Part shown: in pieces, positions 34,308 through 43,549 of the stretch
Numbering within the stretch: the stretch's first letter is position 1
How the letters are laid out: each line of letters opens with the position of its first letter
Assembly: GCF_036365825.1 (NCBI RefSeq)
Contig: NZ_CP142674.1
Coordinates: 62,001 to 126,000, forward strand
Origin: Qipengyuania sp. HL-TH1
GTDB taxonomy: Bacteria > Pseudomonadota > Alphaproteobacteria > Sphingomonadales > Sphingomonadaceae
Length of the DNA stretch: 64,000 nt
Direction: 5' to 3'
Notes under the pieces: generated by a model
What the model was told of the DNA's origin: nothing
Seen by the model: the letters and a program-made list of their open reading frames with translations, nothing else
Databases searched by the model: none
Made by a program: the position numbers and the translations under genes

Positions 34308-37127
34308 CTATTCCTTATCTCCACGTAGTCGGCGCTGGAGCGGGCTGCGACGTCTTTCATCGCGGTCGTAGAAGCGCTCATTGAAGCGGTCGTCGGCACC
34401 ACCAAGACCATCTCTACCCTGCTCGAACTCCTGACGCCGCTGACCATAGCGTTGGCCATTAGCCTCGTAGCGTTCGCCTATCGAACTTCCACCTTCATCA
34501 ATCCTGTCGCCCACTGAATTATCCGAGGTACCGCTTACATGGTTGCGGGGACCACCATGGGATGGCCGCGGGGTTGAACCGCGAAGGTCCGCTTCGGTGA
34601 AATTGCCAGGTCCCGAAACATTTCCGACGACGCTGCCGCTTTGCGGGATGAGATCGCGATAGGGTGCCACTCGCTGGTCGTAGTAATCCGAGATAATCTC
34701 TCGGGCGACGAGATCGTAAGCGGCCTGCTCTTGAGGAGAGTAATCCGTCCGAGCGAGGCTGGGGGCGGTTATGCCCATCTCCGCCGCCTTCTCTTGATAC
34801 CTGCTGGCGACGATCTGGCTCATATCGAAGCTCACGTTCGCCCCGACGCCATCGCGCGTCGAAGTATTGTTGCTGAGAGACAGTGCGGTCTCGTCGATCG
34901 CTGCGATACGTTCGTCGATCCTGCGGATCTGCTCCAGTGCCCGCTCGCGGGAATACGAATTGTCGGTGTAGGCCTCGCTTCTGTTGAAGCTCCCACTCTG
35001 AGAATATGTCCCACTGTCTTGGGTGACGTTCGATCCATTCGAACGATTATCCGATGTGGACGAGTCAAAGCCTTGCGTTTCGTCCCGCCTGCTTCCGCGA
35101 TCCACACTATCCAGTCGCGTGCGACCGCCTGACATCCCAGCTTGCGCGCCGCCGGTGAGCCCCGCGCCAGAGCCCCGCCCTGGCCGCCCGCCCGTATTAC
35201 CCCTGCCGGCAGATCCTCCGACGCCGATATTTCCACCTCTCGTCGTCTCAAGACGATCCGTGTTGACCTGCTGATCACCTTGACTGCGGGTAATGCGCTC
35301 GCTTTCGCTTACGCCATCGCGGGCGTCCATCGACTGGTTGTCGAACCGCTGCGTATTCTCTCCGGAGCGATAACCGGCCGAGCTTTCCGAACCACTCGCG
35401 TTCCGAACCCCGCTCGTCTGCCTGGTGGACGTCCGGTCGAGAAACGAGACAGCCCTCGAGCGCTCTTCGGTGAGGGTGTTGCGTGCCGTCTCGAGTTCGG
35501 AAAGCGTCTGCTGCCTCTCGGCGTTGTTGAACGAGGACAGGGACGATCCGAATGCCAAACGGCTCATGCCTGGCGAGGTGTCGAAGACGGTCGAGCCGTC
35601 CGCTGTGGTCTTCGTCAGAGTCCCGTTCGGATTGACAGTGGACATGACCGCGGCACCGCCCGTGAACGACGGTGCGGTATTCCATTGATTGGATTGCCGA
35701 TTGAAGCTCGACAGGTTCATGTAGCTCTCGTTCCCGTAGGAATAATTGCCCGTCGTCCGCTCGACCGCCGCAGCTTCGGCCGCGCCCTGCGCTGGCGCAA
35801 GCATCGAGGTCGCTTGGGAGGATACAGCCATTGCTCCGCGCGCCATGCCGGCGGCGAGGAACGGGATCGACATCATAAGGAAGCCGGCGATCGTGGCGGT
35901 ATCGGCATTGACTGCATCGATGCCCGCCATGCCCGCCATCGTGATTCCGCCCGGCGCTGTCGCATTCAACGAGTCCGAGGCGCGGTCCATGATGAACATA
36001 TGCAGCACCGCATAGAGCGGCCCCCATGCCGCGAGATAGAAGAACCCGGTGAAGTATCCTTTCAGGGCGGTCACCCCGGTGCGCGGAACCAAAAAGAGCG
36101 GGAAGATGACCGGGAACATCGCGTAGAAGACCACCGTCAGCACGATGTTGAGAAGCGGAACCCACGTCATCGCTTGCTGTGTGATCGAGGTGTAGGTGTT
36201 GCGTGCCTGCTCCTCTGCCCGGAGCATCGCAAAGGTGTCGCCGTCCGCCGCGCCGAGGTTGGCGCGAGCTTCGAGGAAGGCACTCACCAGCGAGCGTTGA
36301 TGGAAGATCTGCTGAGCTGTCTGGCTGCTGCCGTGGAACTGGTTCGCGATCACGGGGAGATCGGCGATCAACTTCGCGCGTGCCGCCGCTGGGGTCAGAC
36401 CGGGGAACAGCTTTCGGCCCTCCTCTTCGAGCTGGGTATCGGTATAGGTGACAATACCGCTCTGGAGGCTGTTATAGCCGGCTTGGCATGTCACGATCGA
36501 CGGGGAACCGCTGGCGGGTATCCACTTCATCCCGCGCGCCGGCGAACCGGGACCCATCTCTGTTAGAATGTCATTGGAGTTCGCGATCGCATCGAATGAC
36601 TCATGGCCAAGCAGGATGTCATAGAACAGGCACTGCTTGAAATACTCCTCAAGGTTGGCGCTGATGCGAGGATCGCGGATCGAGAAATCCCGCGTGCGGT
36701 CCCATAGCCGCGCCCCATAGATCATGCCGTTGTTGGACATCTGGAGCGCGTTCGGCATAGTGAAGACCGTTTCGGACGTTCTCGTCAGCCAATCACCGGC
36801 GGTCGAGCTGACAGAGGCGATTAGAGCCAGTCCGACGGGCACGTTGGCGACAGTCGCAGGGGCCAAGCTAGGATTGAGGCGATCCGTAACCTTCACGGTC
36901 GTGGTCGGAACGATCAATGCGCCGTACATCAGCGTGGCGCCGAGGAACCAGTTGAGCCAAGCGCGCCAGTTGAGGCTGAAGGCGACGATCAGCAGCGAGT
37001 AGATGAGACCCATGACCATGACGACGCGGAGGAGGGATCGGAAGCCCCCTCCCCCCGTCCATGCGCTGACCGCATTGAGGACGTTGACGATGTACTCGCC
37101 GCCACCGATCGTGAATATCTCCATCAT
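34308..37127 (-). CDS. traG: Conjugal transfer protein TraG (mating-pair stabilisation)
   Basis: 939 residues, as expected for F-type TraG. The N-terminal third is an inner-membrane region with several helices (for example FRSLLRVVMVMGLIYSLLIV, MTWVPLLNIVLTVVFYAMFP, FYLAAWGPLYAVLHMFIMDR). The remainder is a periplasmic Ser/Gly/Arg-rich region with long helical stretches. F TraG stabilises mating pairs and takes part in entry exclusion and pilus assembly. It is the last gene of the minus-strand transfer operon, 12 bp after traH, and abuts the convergent small gene. No terminator is visible after it. Confidence 0.9.
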   Translation of the reverse strand: MMEIFTIGGGEYIVNVLNAVSAWTGGGGFRSLLRVVMVMGLIYSLLIVAFSLNWRAWLNWFLGATLMYGALIVPTTTVKVTDRLNPSLAPATVANVPVGLALIASVSSTAGDWLTRTSETVFTMPNALQMSNNGMIYGARLWDRTRDFSIRDPRISANLEEYFKQCLFYDILLGHESFDAIANSNDILTEMGPGSPARGMKWIPASGSPSIVTCQAGYNSLQSGIVTYTDTQLEEEGRKLFPGLTPAAARAKLIADLPVIANQFHGSSQTAQQIFHQRSLVSAFLEARANLGAADGDTFAMLRAEEQARNTYTSITQQAMTWVPLLNIVLTVVFYAMFPVIFPLFLVPRTGVTALKGYFTGFFYLAAWGPLYAVLHMFIMDRASDSLNATAPGGITMAGMAGIDAVNADTATIAGFLMMSIPFLAAGMARGAMAVSSQATSMLAPAQGAAEAAAVERTTGNYSYGNESYMNLSSFNRQSNQWNTAPSFTGGAAVMSTVNPNGTLTKTTADGSTVFDTSPGMSRLAFGSSLSSFNNAERQQTLSELETARNTLTEERSRAVSFLDRTSTRQTSGVRNASGSESSAGYRSGENTQRFDNQSMDARDGVSESERITRSQGDQQVNTDRLETTRGGNIGVGGSAGRGNTGGRPGRGSGAGLTGGAQAGMSGGRTRLDSVDRGSRRDETQGFDSSTSDNRSNGSNVTQDSGTYSQSGSFNRSEAYTDNSYSRERALEQIRRIDERIAAIDETALSLSNNTSTRDGVGANVSFDMSQIVASRYQEKAAEMGITAPSLARTDYSPQEQAAYDLVAREIISDYYDQRVAPYRDLIPQSGSVVGNVSGPGNFTEADLRGSTPRPSHGGPRNHVSGTSDNSVGDRIDEGGSSIGERYEANGQRYGQRRQEFEQGRDGLGGADDRFNERFYDRDERRRSPLQRRLRGDKE

Positions 37128-37139
37128 CGCTCGTGACCC

Positions 37140-38582
37140 TTACTGGATGCCTTGGTTCGACAGCGACGTGCTGAAGGACAGCGCTGCCGACATTTGCGGA
37201 GAGAGACTGTTGCGCAGGGTGCTCTCCAAGAAGACCGCGCGCTGAACGACGTGGTGCGTCCGATCCAGGCGCTGGTTCATGCCCTTGGAATAGGTATCGA
37301 GGACCGCGCGCACGGAGGTAATCTGCTCTCGCCACTGCGACAGCGCCTCCTCGTTTGCGTTCTGGAAGGTGCCGACCCCCCTCGAGGCGTAGCCGTAATA
37401 TTGCTGTGCGAGAGCATCGAGCAAATCCATCGAAACGATCTCGGCCAGATCGTTCATCTCGTTATCGGTCATTCCGCCGAGCGTCGCTGCCGCGTTGACC
37501 GAGATGATCTTGTAGAGCGGGATGGTGGTGGCGCCGAGCAGGCCGATCTCGTCCGTCGTGAGAGCGGCGTTCGACCGCACCTTGTCGTTCATGCTCTCGA
37601 TCATCGCGCGGACGCGCGGTTTGAGAGCCTCAGCCTGGCTTACACTTAGCGTCTGCGTCACCGGCTCGAGACATTTGTCATCACCGCGGCAGTCGAGCAT
37701 CGTGACCGAGTTCGTTCCGTCGAGGAGAGCTGTAAGCAAGGCGCGATCACCGGACCCGACGAACTGGTAGCCGCGCTTGCCGCTTGGATCGCCGTCCTGG
37801 TAGTAGATGACCGTGCCCACGAACGTCATGAGATATTCGCGGAACTCATCTGAGAAGCTGGGGTAGCTTTGCTTCAGCATCTCCCACGTGAAGTTGTAGC
37901 TTTCGGACGGGATGGTCGGGTCGCTGTTCGCGGCGATCGTCGACTCCCGCTGTCCGCCGGTCCCGCATTCGTGCCGGCCCTTCGCCCAATCGGAGAAGAG
38001 CCCCTGGCTGTTGCCGATCGACTTGCAGATCTCCGACGACATGCGGTCCGATTTCCCCCACAGACCACCGACGAGGTTCTGCGCGGTCTCGCAGCTGTTC
38101 ATGTTGAACTGGTTCATCTGCTGGGCCTTCTGCGCCATCTCCTCGATGGTCGACGCGATCTGCGGGCTGATCGACTTGATCGCGAGCTGGAAGGCGAAGC
38201 CGAGCGCGTTGTTGGCCGTCGCCTTCAACATCGCGACGATCTCATCCGTGTTGATGAAGGAGAAGCTGCCCGAGAAGACATCGATGCCCCCGCAACCCGC
38301 CTTGATCGACGGCAGCTGCAGGTTGACCGGATTCACGCTCTTCTGCGGGAACCGCGTCCAGATGTTGCCCCCCGAATAATAGCCCGCCGACTGGCCCTGA
38401 TAGGCCGTGGGTCCCGTCGCGTTCGCCGAGGCGCCCATGTCGTTGAAGAAATCGTTGAGCTCCGCGCCCACCTGAGCGTTCACCGGCGCTGCGGCCATCC
38501 CCGCCGCTGCCAGGGCGCACAGCGCGACGCCGGCGCGTTTTGCGAAACGGGCGGCGATGCCGCCTCTCGTCCGAATAGACAT
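37140..38582 (-). CDS. traH: Conjugal transfer protein TraH
   Basis: 480 residues from the ATG at 38582; a longer open frame reaches upstream but is only the shadow of traF. Signal peptide MSIRTRGGIAARFAKRAGVA, then LCALAAAGMAAAPVNAQ. The mature protein has TraH features: GGIWTRFP-type motif (YYSGGNIWTRFPQKSVNPVN), CGGIDVFSGSFSFINTDE, paired cysteines (NSCETAQNLVGGLWG) and a C-terminal helical region. TraH is periplasmic, is needed for pilus assembly, and usually requires disulfides made by TraF/DsbC. Its ATG shares one base with the TGA of traF. Confidence 0.92.
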   Translation of the reverse strand: MSIRTRGGIAARFAKRAGVALCALAAAGMAAAPVNAQVGAELNDFFNDMGASANATGPTAYQGQSAGYYSGGNIWTRFPQKSVNPVNLQLPSIKAGCGGIDVFSGSFSFINTDEIVAMLKATANNALGFAFQLAIKSISPQIASTIEEMAQKAQQMNQFNMNSCETAQNLVGGLWGKSDRMSSEICKSIGNSQGLFSDWAKGRHECGTGGQRESTIAANSDPTIPSESYNFTWEMLKQSYPSFSDEFREYLMTFVGTVIYYQDGDPSGKRGYQFVGSGDRALLTALLDGTNSVTMLDCRGDDKCLEPVTQTLSVSQAEALKPRVRAMIESMNDKVRSNAALTTDEIGLLGATTIPLYKIISVNAAATLGGMTDNEMNDLAEIVSMDLLDALAQQYYGYASRGVGTFQNANEEALSQWREQITSVRAVLDTYSKGMNQRLDRTHHVVQRAVFLESTLRNSLSPQMSAALSFSTSLSNQGIQ

Positions 38583-39397
38583 CAGTAATCGCTCCCTGGC
38601 TCGATTTGGGTGAGGTAGAAGATGCGCTGCATGACTTCGTCGGCCGCCATGACGCCGTAGCCGATCGGGATCGGCTGCTTGGTCTGGGTGTCGAAGAGGA
38701 CGATCGCCGGCACGGTGCCTCCCTGAAGGCCCATCCGCTGATACTGCCCGCTGTCGACGACATAGTTCGAGAAGACCTCGTTCGGTCCGCCATCCATCGA
38801 CACCGCCAGGACCTCGAGACCGTAATTGTCCGAAAGGGCACGCATGACGGGCGAGAACGTGCGACACGCCGAGCAGCTCGAGGAGTAGAAGTAGAAGACC
38901 CCGTATCGCTGGGTCAGCGCCTGCATCGAGCCCTCGCGCTGGTCGCGCCGGTCCGTGAGCCAGGTCTGCTTGGCCAGGGTCCCGACTGGTCGTTCGAGCG
39001 TGTAATCGAGCTCGGGGTTCTGCCAGATCGACCGGCTCCACGTATCGGCGAAGGTCGACGCCCGATCGAGCTGCTCGCGCTGGAAGCGGATGTAGTTGAC
39101 GATGTTGTCGGACGTCGGTTCGAGGATCGCCAGCGCCTTGAGCTCGTCGAGCTGCTTGGTGATCGCCGCCATCCGCTCGACAGCGGGAACGGCCGGGGCG
39201 GCCTGGGCGGGCTGTTGCTGCCGCTCTCTCGCCTCGCGCTTCACCTTTTCCGAATTGCAGTAGAACCACGACCCGAGCTTACGCTCGTCGCAGTAGAAGG
39301 AATCGCGCTGCGACGCCGGATCGGCGGTCTGCGCGAAACCGGGGGCCGTAGCCGCGGCGACGAGGGCCGCAAGGCTGAGCAAAGCGAGCTTGTTCAT
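38582..39397 (-). CDS. traF: Conjugal transfer protein TraF (thioredoxin-like)
   Basis: 271 residues from the ATG at 39397, chosen because AAAGGG is 8 nt upstream and its ATGA overlaps the stop of the preceding gene. Signal peptide MNKLALLSLAALVAAATAPG, then FAQ. A coiled region follows (REARERQQQPAQAAPAVPAV), then a thioredoxin fold with the motif CSAC (YFYSSSCSACRTFSPVMRAL) near residue 177 and cis-Pro in GTVPAIVL. F TraF has lost one cysteine; this one keeps both, so it may be redox-active. It probably forms disulfides in TraH, TraN and TraU. Confidence 0.9.
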   Translation of the reverse strand: MNKLALLSLAALVAAATAPGFAQTADPASQRDSFYCDERKLGSWFYCNSEKVKREARERQQQPAQAAPAVPAVERMAAITKQLDELKALAILEPTSDNIVNYIRFQREQLDRASTFADTWSRSIWQNPELDYTLERPVGTLAKQTWLTDRRDQREGSMQALTQRYGVFYFYSSSCSACRTFSPVMRALSDNYGLEVLAVSMDGGPNEVFSNYVVDSGQYQRMGLQGGTVPAIVLFDTQTKQPIPIGYGVMAADEVMQRIFYLTQIEPGSDY

Positions 39398-39777
39398 GAG
39401 CATTTCCCTTTGTCGAGTTCGAGCATTTGGAGGAGGAAGGCGGTCTTGAAGTGGCCGCGACCGCGATCGATCATGCGGATCATCCCGCCCGAAAGCGTCG
39501 TGGCGCCATCGACGCCGGCATTGGTGAGGCAGAAGTCGAAATCACCTTCGCTTCCGCTTCTGCGCGAGATCCAGCCACGCTCCAGGAGACGTCCGATCGA
39601 AGCCATGAATTCAGGACGCGACGCCGGACGCAGAAACCAGTCCTGGATGCGCGAGAGCATTTCCTCTTCGCTGGCAGCGAGATCGCGTCCGATCGCGACG
39701 CTTATCGCAAGATCGAGCACTTCGGCTGCGGGGAATGGATCCCCTTTTTGAAAAGCGATGACTTCGGCACCCGCCAC
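39394..39777 (-). CDS. Conserved tra-cluster protein of unknown function (127 aa)
   Basis: 127 residues from a GTG at 39777 (GGGGGG about 7 nt upstream); upstream parts of the open frame are traN shadow. Sequence: VAGAEVIAFQKGDPFPAAEV, a helical middle (RDLAASEEEMLSRIQDWFLR, ASIGRLLERGWISRRSGSEG) and TNAGVDGATTLSGGMIRMI. It lacks a signal peptide, so it is probably cytoplasmic, unusual among its periplasmic neighbours. Its start lies next to the traN stop and its stop overlaps traF's start, so it is tightly coupled in the operon. The WISRRS...FCLTNAG segment resembles a winged-helix wing, but I cannot assign a role. Confidence 0.65.
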   Translation of the reverse strand: MAGAEVIAFQKGDPFPAAEVLDLAISVAIGRDLAASEEEMLSRIQDWFLRPASRPEFMASIGRLLERGWISRRSGSEGDFDFCLTNAGVDGATTLSGGMIRMIDRGRGHFKTAFLLQMLELDKGKCS

Positions 39778-39778
39778 G

Positions 39779-41512
39779 TCATGTCCCCCCGTTCGTGTTG
39801 TAGTAGTTCTCGATCCTGGTCTGGATCTGGATCGACATCTCGATCTCGTCCGGCAGCTTTGCAGCGTCCACGAATTCGGCGTAGACCTCGCGGAAATCCA
39901 TCCGGCTGAGATCGAGCTGCTGAAACTGAGCAATGAGGAAACCTTCGCAGTCGGGTTCCTTTGGCTTACCCCACTGCATTCCGAGCTGCGCCTTGCCCTG
40001 TTCGTTGAGGATGCGGACCAGCTTGCTCCCGTAGCAGCAGTATGACTGCTTGCGGGTGACGCAGACCCCGAGGATCTTGTCCGAGCAATAGGTGCCGACG
40101 TAGTGGCACAGGCCCGCGTCATCCTTCTTGTCGACGTCCCGATCCTGGCTGTTGCAGAGCCACGGCGTCAGGAGAGGAACACCCTTCCCGCTGCAGCAGT
40201 TCGACAGGCCGAACACCTTCTTCGTGCATTTGAGATTCTCGCCGCTGAAGATCTTCAACTGGTTGGGATCAAACCCATCCTTGAGCTCGCCCATGACGTT
40301 CATGGCGACCATCGCATCCTTGAACTCGGTTGACGCCTCGCGCGTGACGCTCGTGCATTCCCCATCGATGCAGTAGAGATCGCCGGCGCATACATAGGCC
40401 GGCGGGGGCGGTGTGCCGGTATCCGGCGTCGTGCATTGGAACCAGCGATCGTAGACATTGCAGGTCGTGCCGTCGGTATCGTAGCTCAGGCATTCGTCGT
40501 GACTGAACGAACATTCCGGGCGGGCTTCGAGCGCAGCGCAATCGTTGGCGGGCAGCAATCCCTGGCACTGATAGGTGCGGCTCCACTCCCAGCACGGGCG
40601 CGTCACAGACAATCCGTTGATGACTCGCGTCTCGTTCGGCGCGGTGCAGGTTTCGTTCTGGAGAGAGCATGACGCCGTGCCGATCGTGGCCTGACACTGC
40701 GCTTCGTCGACAGCCTCGCTGACGATCCGTACTGAATTGCGTTCGACGCCGCCCGGAATACTGAGCTGGGAAGGACAGCTGTAGGTTTCACGGTAGACGG
40801 GATCGCCTGGCTCGGTGCACCACCGCCCATCCCTGCCGCCCCACTGAAGGCAGGTTTCACCGATACGCTCCCGATCGATGAGACGGCAGCTTCCCGCATC
40901 GAGATCAGGCTGGATAATGTCGCAGTACGGCCCGCTAGTCTGGTATTTGATAAAGCCGGTCGAGCATTGATACTCCCAATACCGTGTGCCTTGGGTCTGG
41001 ACCACGAGAGGCGCCCTGCAGGTCCTCGCTTCGTCGAACGGCTGCGAACCCTGGTTGCAGCTTTCGAGATAGGTTGTGGAGCCCCCTCCCCCAGGCGGTA
41101 GCGGGTTACACGAACCGGTGGACCCGCCAAGAGCGCCGCCGGGCCCGAGGTAGGTGTCCGGATCCGCCTCGATCGCCGATGCCGCCGAAAGGTCGATCGT
41201 CGCCGGATCAACCACCTTGCGGTAGGGATCGACCACGACCTGATAGTCCTGTTGATAGCGCTGCGCCTCCCCCGCCGTCGTCAGCCCAACCGCATCGTCG
41301 GCATAATCCAGCGATGGAAAGCTCGTCCCGCCAAATGTCGGCACATCAGCTTCGGCGCCGTTGGCAAGGATCGAACCGTTGGTCGCGTCGCGTACACCTT
41401 CACCGAGCGCCTCGCCCTCTGCCCGCGCATCGGAAGAGGTCATCTGCGCGTGCGCAAGCTGACCCGTCGCCACGAGCGCGGCACATGCAAGGGCGAGTCC
41501 GCGCAGATTCAC
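39779..41512 (-). CDS. traN: Conjugal transfer protein TraN (mating-pair adhesin)
   Basis: 577 residues. Signal peptide MNLRGLALACAALVATGQLA, then HAQ. The rest is very Cys-rich (pairs in CQGLLPANDCAALEARPEC, YVCAGDLYCIDGECTS, LSNCCSGKGVPLLTPWLC, KQSYCCYGSKLVRI), as in TraN, an outer-membrane adhesin that recognises the recipient and needs many disulfides. The conserved C-terminal half (LKIFSGENLKCTKKVFGLSN and on) is the TraN signature. The ATG overlaps the trbC stop by four bases. Confidence 0.92.
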   Translation of the reverse strand: MNLRGLALACAALVATGQLAHAQMTSSDARAEGEALGEGVRDATNGSILANGAEADVPTFGGTSFPSLDYADDAVGLTTAGEAQRYQQDYQVVVDPYRKVVDPATIDLSAASAIEADPDTYLGPGGALGGSTGSCNPLPPGGGGSTTYLESCNQGSQPFDEARTCRAPLVVQTQGTRYWEYQCSTGFIKYQTSGPYCDIIQPDLDAGSCRLIDRERIGETCLQWGGRDGRWCTEPGDPVYRETYSCPSQLSIPGGVERNSVRIVSEAVDEAQCQATIGTASCSLQNETCTAPNETRVINGLSVTRPCWEWSRTYQCQGLLPANDCAALEARPECSFSHDECLSYDTDGTTCNVYDRWFQCTTPDTGTPPPPAYVCAGDLYCIDGECTSVTREASTEFKDAMVAMNVMGELKDGFDPNQLKIFSGENLKCTKKVFGLSNCCSGKGVPLLTPWLCNSQDRDVDKKDDAGLCHYVGTYCSDKILGVCVTRKQSYCCYGSKLVRILNEQGKAQLGMQWGKPKEPDCEGFLIAQFQQLDLSRMDFREVYAEFVDAAKLPDEIEMSIQIQTRIENYYNTNGGT

Positions 41513-42246
41513 CGCGCCGACCGGTAGTTGGCAAGCGCGACGCGCGAGACAGGGGCACCCGGGCCATTGGCATTCGAAAAGGTCTCGAGGACATAACCGA
41601 CGCTGACATTGCCCGCGATCCGATCATGCGGAGGCGGGGCAGTCACGCAATCGAGCTGGTCGCAAGGCTCGAAATCGCTGGAGAGCGCGACGTAGGTCGG
41701 CACCCGGTCGACGCGGAACGAGCGGAACAGTCGCGGATCGATAGCGACGTTGCTCGCACCCGCCTGATCGACGACGTTGCGAATGCCGGTGATGAACGCC
41801 TGGGGGTTTCCGGCCGAGAAACCACGGAACACCACCACGCCGCCCGCCTTCGTCGTATCCTCGATCATCTTCGCCAGCGCCTCTTCCGGCATCGAAAGGC
41901 TTGCGAACGCGATGAACAGGGGCGCGCCTTCCGGATTGGCCATGCCCGCCTTGGCGCCGGCGACCATTTCGTCGAAGTCGAACGGGCCGTCCCCGCCAGC
42001 GATATCGGACACGTCGAGCCCTTCGATCGACGCATATCCGTCCTGCACGACCGTCTGAGCTTCTTCCTGGTGCTTCTCGCCGTTCGCGGTGACGTAATCG
42101 AACAGGGCCTGGGCATCCTCCTGGAACTCCCCGGCGCGTGCCTCGATGGCCTGCGGATCGAAGCCATCGGTGGTCTGGGCGAAGACGGCCGTGACGCAGC
42201 CCAAGAGGCTGAAACCGGCGAGGGAGAAGGCGATCTTGCGGTTCAC
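41509..42246 (-). CDS. trbC: Type-F pilin assembly protein TrbC
   Basis: 245 residues with a signal peptide (MNRKIAFSLAGFSLLGCVTA, then VFAQ). The conserved TrbC_Ftype domain follows: PLFIAFASLSMPEEALAKMI near 115, GGVVVFRGF, then VAIDPRLFRSFRVDRVPTYV near 180, a fold related to thioredoxin but without its CxxC. F TrbC is periplasmic and works with TraW in pilus assembly (some systems fuse them). It overlaps traN by four bases (ATGA) and follows traU by 15 bp. Confidence 0.9.
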   Translation of the reverse strand: MNRKIAFSLAGFSLLGCVTAVFAQTTDGFDPQAIEARAGEFQEDAQALFDYVTANGEKHQEEAQTVVQDGYASIEGLDVSDIAGGDGPFDFDEMVAGAKAGMANPEGAPLFIAFASLSMPEEALAKMIEDTTKAGGVVVFRGFSAGNPQAFITGIRNVVDQAGASNVAIDPRLFRSFRVDRVPTYVALSSDFEPCDQLDCVTAPPPHDRIAGNVSVGYVLETFSNANGPGAPVSRVALANYRSAR

Positions 42247-42261
42247 GGGCGGTCCTTCCGA

Positions 42262-43287
42262 CTACAGCACGCAGCAATTGCGCTTGCGCCAAAGGAGGAA
42301 CCCCACGTCCTCTCCCTTGACCGGGTAAACCTGGCCGGACTTCGGCAGGATGGTGGTGGCGCCGATCGGAGAGCAGCTCTCGCGTCCGCTGACCATGGGG
42401 GTGGGATTGACCTGCTGAAGGCGATATTGGCTCTTCTTCAGAATCGGCATGATGTACTTCGAGCAGAGCGCTTTCGAACCGCTGGTTCCCCACGCGAGAC
42501 CTTGGCGATGCATCTTGTAGATCATGCGCTCGGCCGCGAGCCTAGCCGACTGCTTGATGCCGACGTTCGCTCCGATATTGCCGTTCATAGGGTACATCGG
42601 CCCTTGGCAACCCGAGCACCAGAATAGCTCATCCAAGGGCAGCTTGGCGCTGGATGCGATGCAGTCGGCCGAGCAGGCGGCTTGAGCGATCGGCGAGGTG
42701 AACAGCGCAGCTTCGGGATTGAGCAGGGTCGTGAGCTCATCATCCTGCCACAGCGGATCGATCTCGCTCATGTATGCGACGTCGAACGAGCTGGCTTCCA
42801 GGCACAGGAAGTCAGTTACGACTTCGAGCCAATAGAGCAGCGGATAGATGTAGTAGTGAACGTGATACTTCGCGGTGTTCTGCGACTGGCCGCCTATCTG
42901 GGAGGAGTTGGACGCGTAACCGTTTCCGATAGAGAACCCCGGGTCGAGCTTGATGCCGCCGAGATTGGGAAAGCACCACGGCTTGGTCGAGACATCGACA
43001 AGGCGAACCGGCTCCCAGAAGCCCATTGCCAGCCCCACGCGGGGGACAGGGGTTCCGCAAGCGCAGATCGGGAGATCAGGGTTCTTGGTATCCGCGCGGG
43101 ACGATGGCCAGATCTTCAGCGATCCGAGCGAGAGGGGAAACATGCAGCCCCAGCACACATCCGTGATGGGATTGACGAACGATCCGGAACACCGCCCCGG
43201 CCCGGAAGGCAACCCTTGCGCGGACGCCGGCACGGCAAGCGCGAAGGCGGCGAGGGTGGTGATCGCGGCAAGCCACCTACGCCACAT
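42262..43287 (-). CDS. traU: Conjugal transfer protein TraU
   Basis: 341 residues from the ATG at 43287, which begins the signal peptide (MWRRWLAAITTLAAFALAVP, then ASAQ). Conserved TraU features: CSGSFVNPITDVCWGCMFPL, a CxC pair (PICACGTPVPRVGLAMGFWE), VDVSTKPWCFPNLGGIKLDP, and the Cys-rich end (SREC-type GRESCSPIGA, RKRNCCVL). TraU is periplasmic and needed for DNA transfer. It overlaps the end of the upstream 90-residue gene. Confidence 0.92.
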   Translation of the reverse strand: MWRRWLAAITTLAAFALAVPASAQGLPSGPGRCSGSFVNPITDVCWGCMFPLSLGSLKIWPSSRADTKNPDLPICACGTPVPRVGLAMGFWEPVRLVDVSTKPWCFPNLGGIKLDPGFSIGNGYASNSSQIGGQSQNTAKYHVHYYIYPLLYWLEVVTDFLCLEASSFDVAYMSEIDPLWQDDELTTLLNPEAALFTSPIAQAACSADCIASSAKLPLDELFWCSGCQGPMYPMNGNIGANVGIKQSARLAAERMIYKMHRQGLAWGTSGSKALCSKYIMPILKKSQYRLQQVNPTPMVSGRESCSPIGATTILPKSGQVYPVKGEDVGFLLWRKRNCCVL

Positions 43288-43549
43288 CGTCCGTCTCCCG
43301 GAACAGCCAGGCGTCGTCGGCGGCATTCTTCAGCTTGGCCCACGCCCAGCCCTGGACAACGGTGAAGGTGAACGCCGCGACCAGAATGGGGAGAGCGGCG
43401 GTGCCGAGCAGCTGGCGGAGCTGGCCAAAGAAGAGCAGCGCAATCGCGACCACGACGCAGGACGCAATGACGCGCACCCGGGCGGAGCGCAGCTCCCTCG
43501 TTTCGGGAGCAGCAAGAGGAACCGGGATAAGATCGCGCCAGGAGTTCAC
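43277..43549 (-). CDS. Small two-helix membrane protein in tra operon (90 aa)
   Basis: 90 residues from a GTG at 43549 that overlaps the traW stop (GTGA). VNSWRDLIPVPLAAPETREL is followed by two hydrophobic helices (VIASCVVVAIALLFFG and AALPILVAAFTFTVVQGWAW) and an acidic tail. It has no counterpart in the F plasmid that I recognise. Translational coupling on both sides indicates expression with traW and traU; it may be a structural inner-membrane part of this lineage of transfer system. Confidence 0.65.
   Translation of the reverse strand: MNSWRDLIPVPLAAPETRELRSARVRVIASCVVVAIALLFFGQLRQLLGTAALPILVAAFTFTVVQGWAWAKLKNAADDAWLFRETDDVA

Noticed and set aside
35142..36566. 474-aa plus-strand frame inside traG
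   Set aside because: Antisense shadow; traG on the minus strand has membrane helices and family features.
37140..39269. 709-aa reading of traH
   Set aside because: The first 230 residues are out-of-frame traF; the real TraH starts at 38582 with a signal peptide.
40984..42627. 547-aa plus-strand frame across traN, trbC and traU
   Set aside because: Spans three real genes on the other strand; shadow composition.
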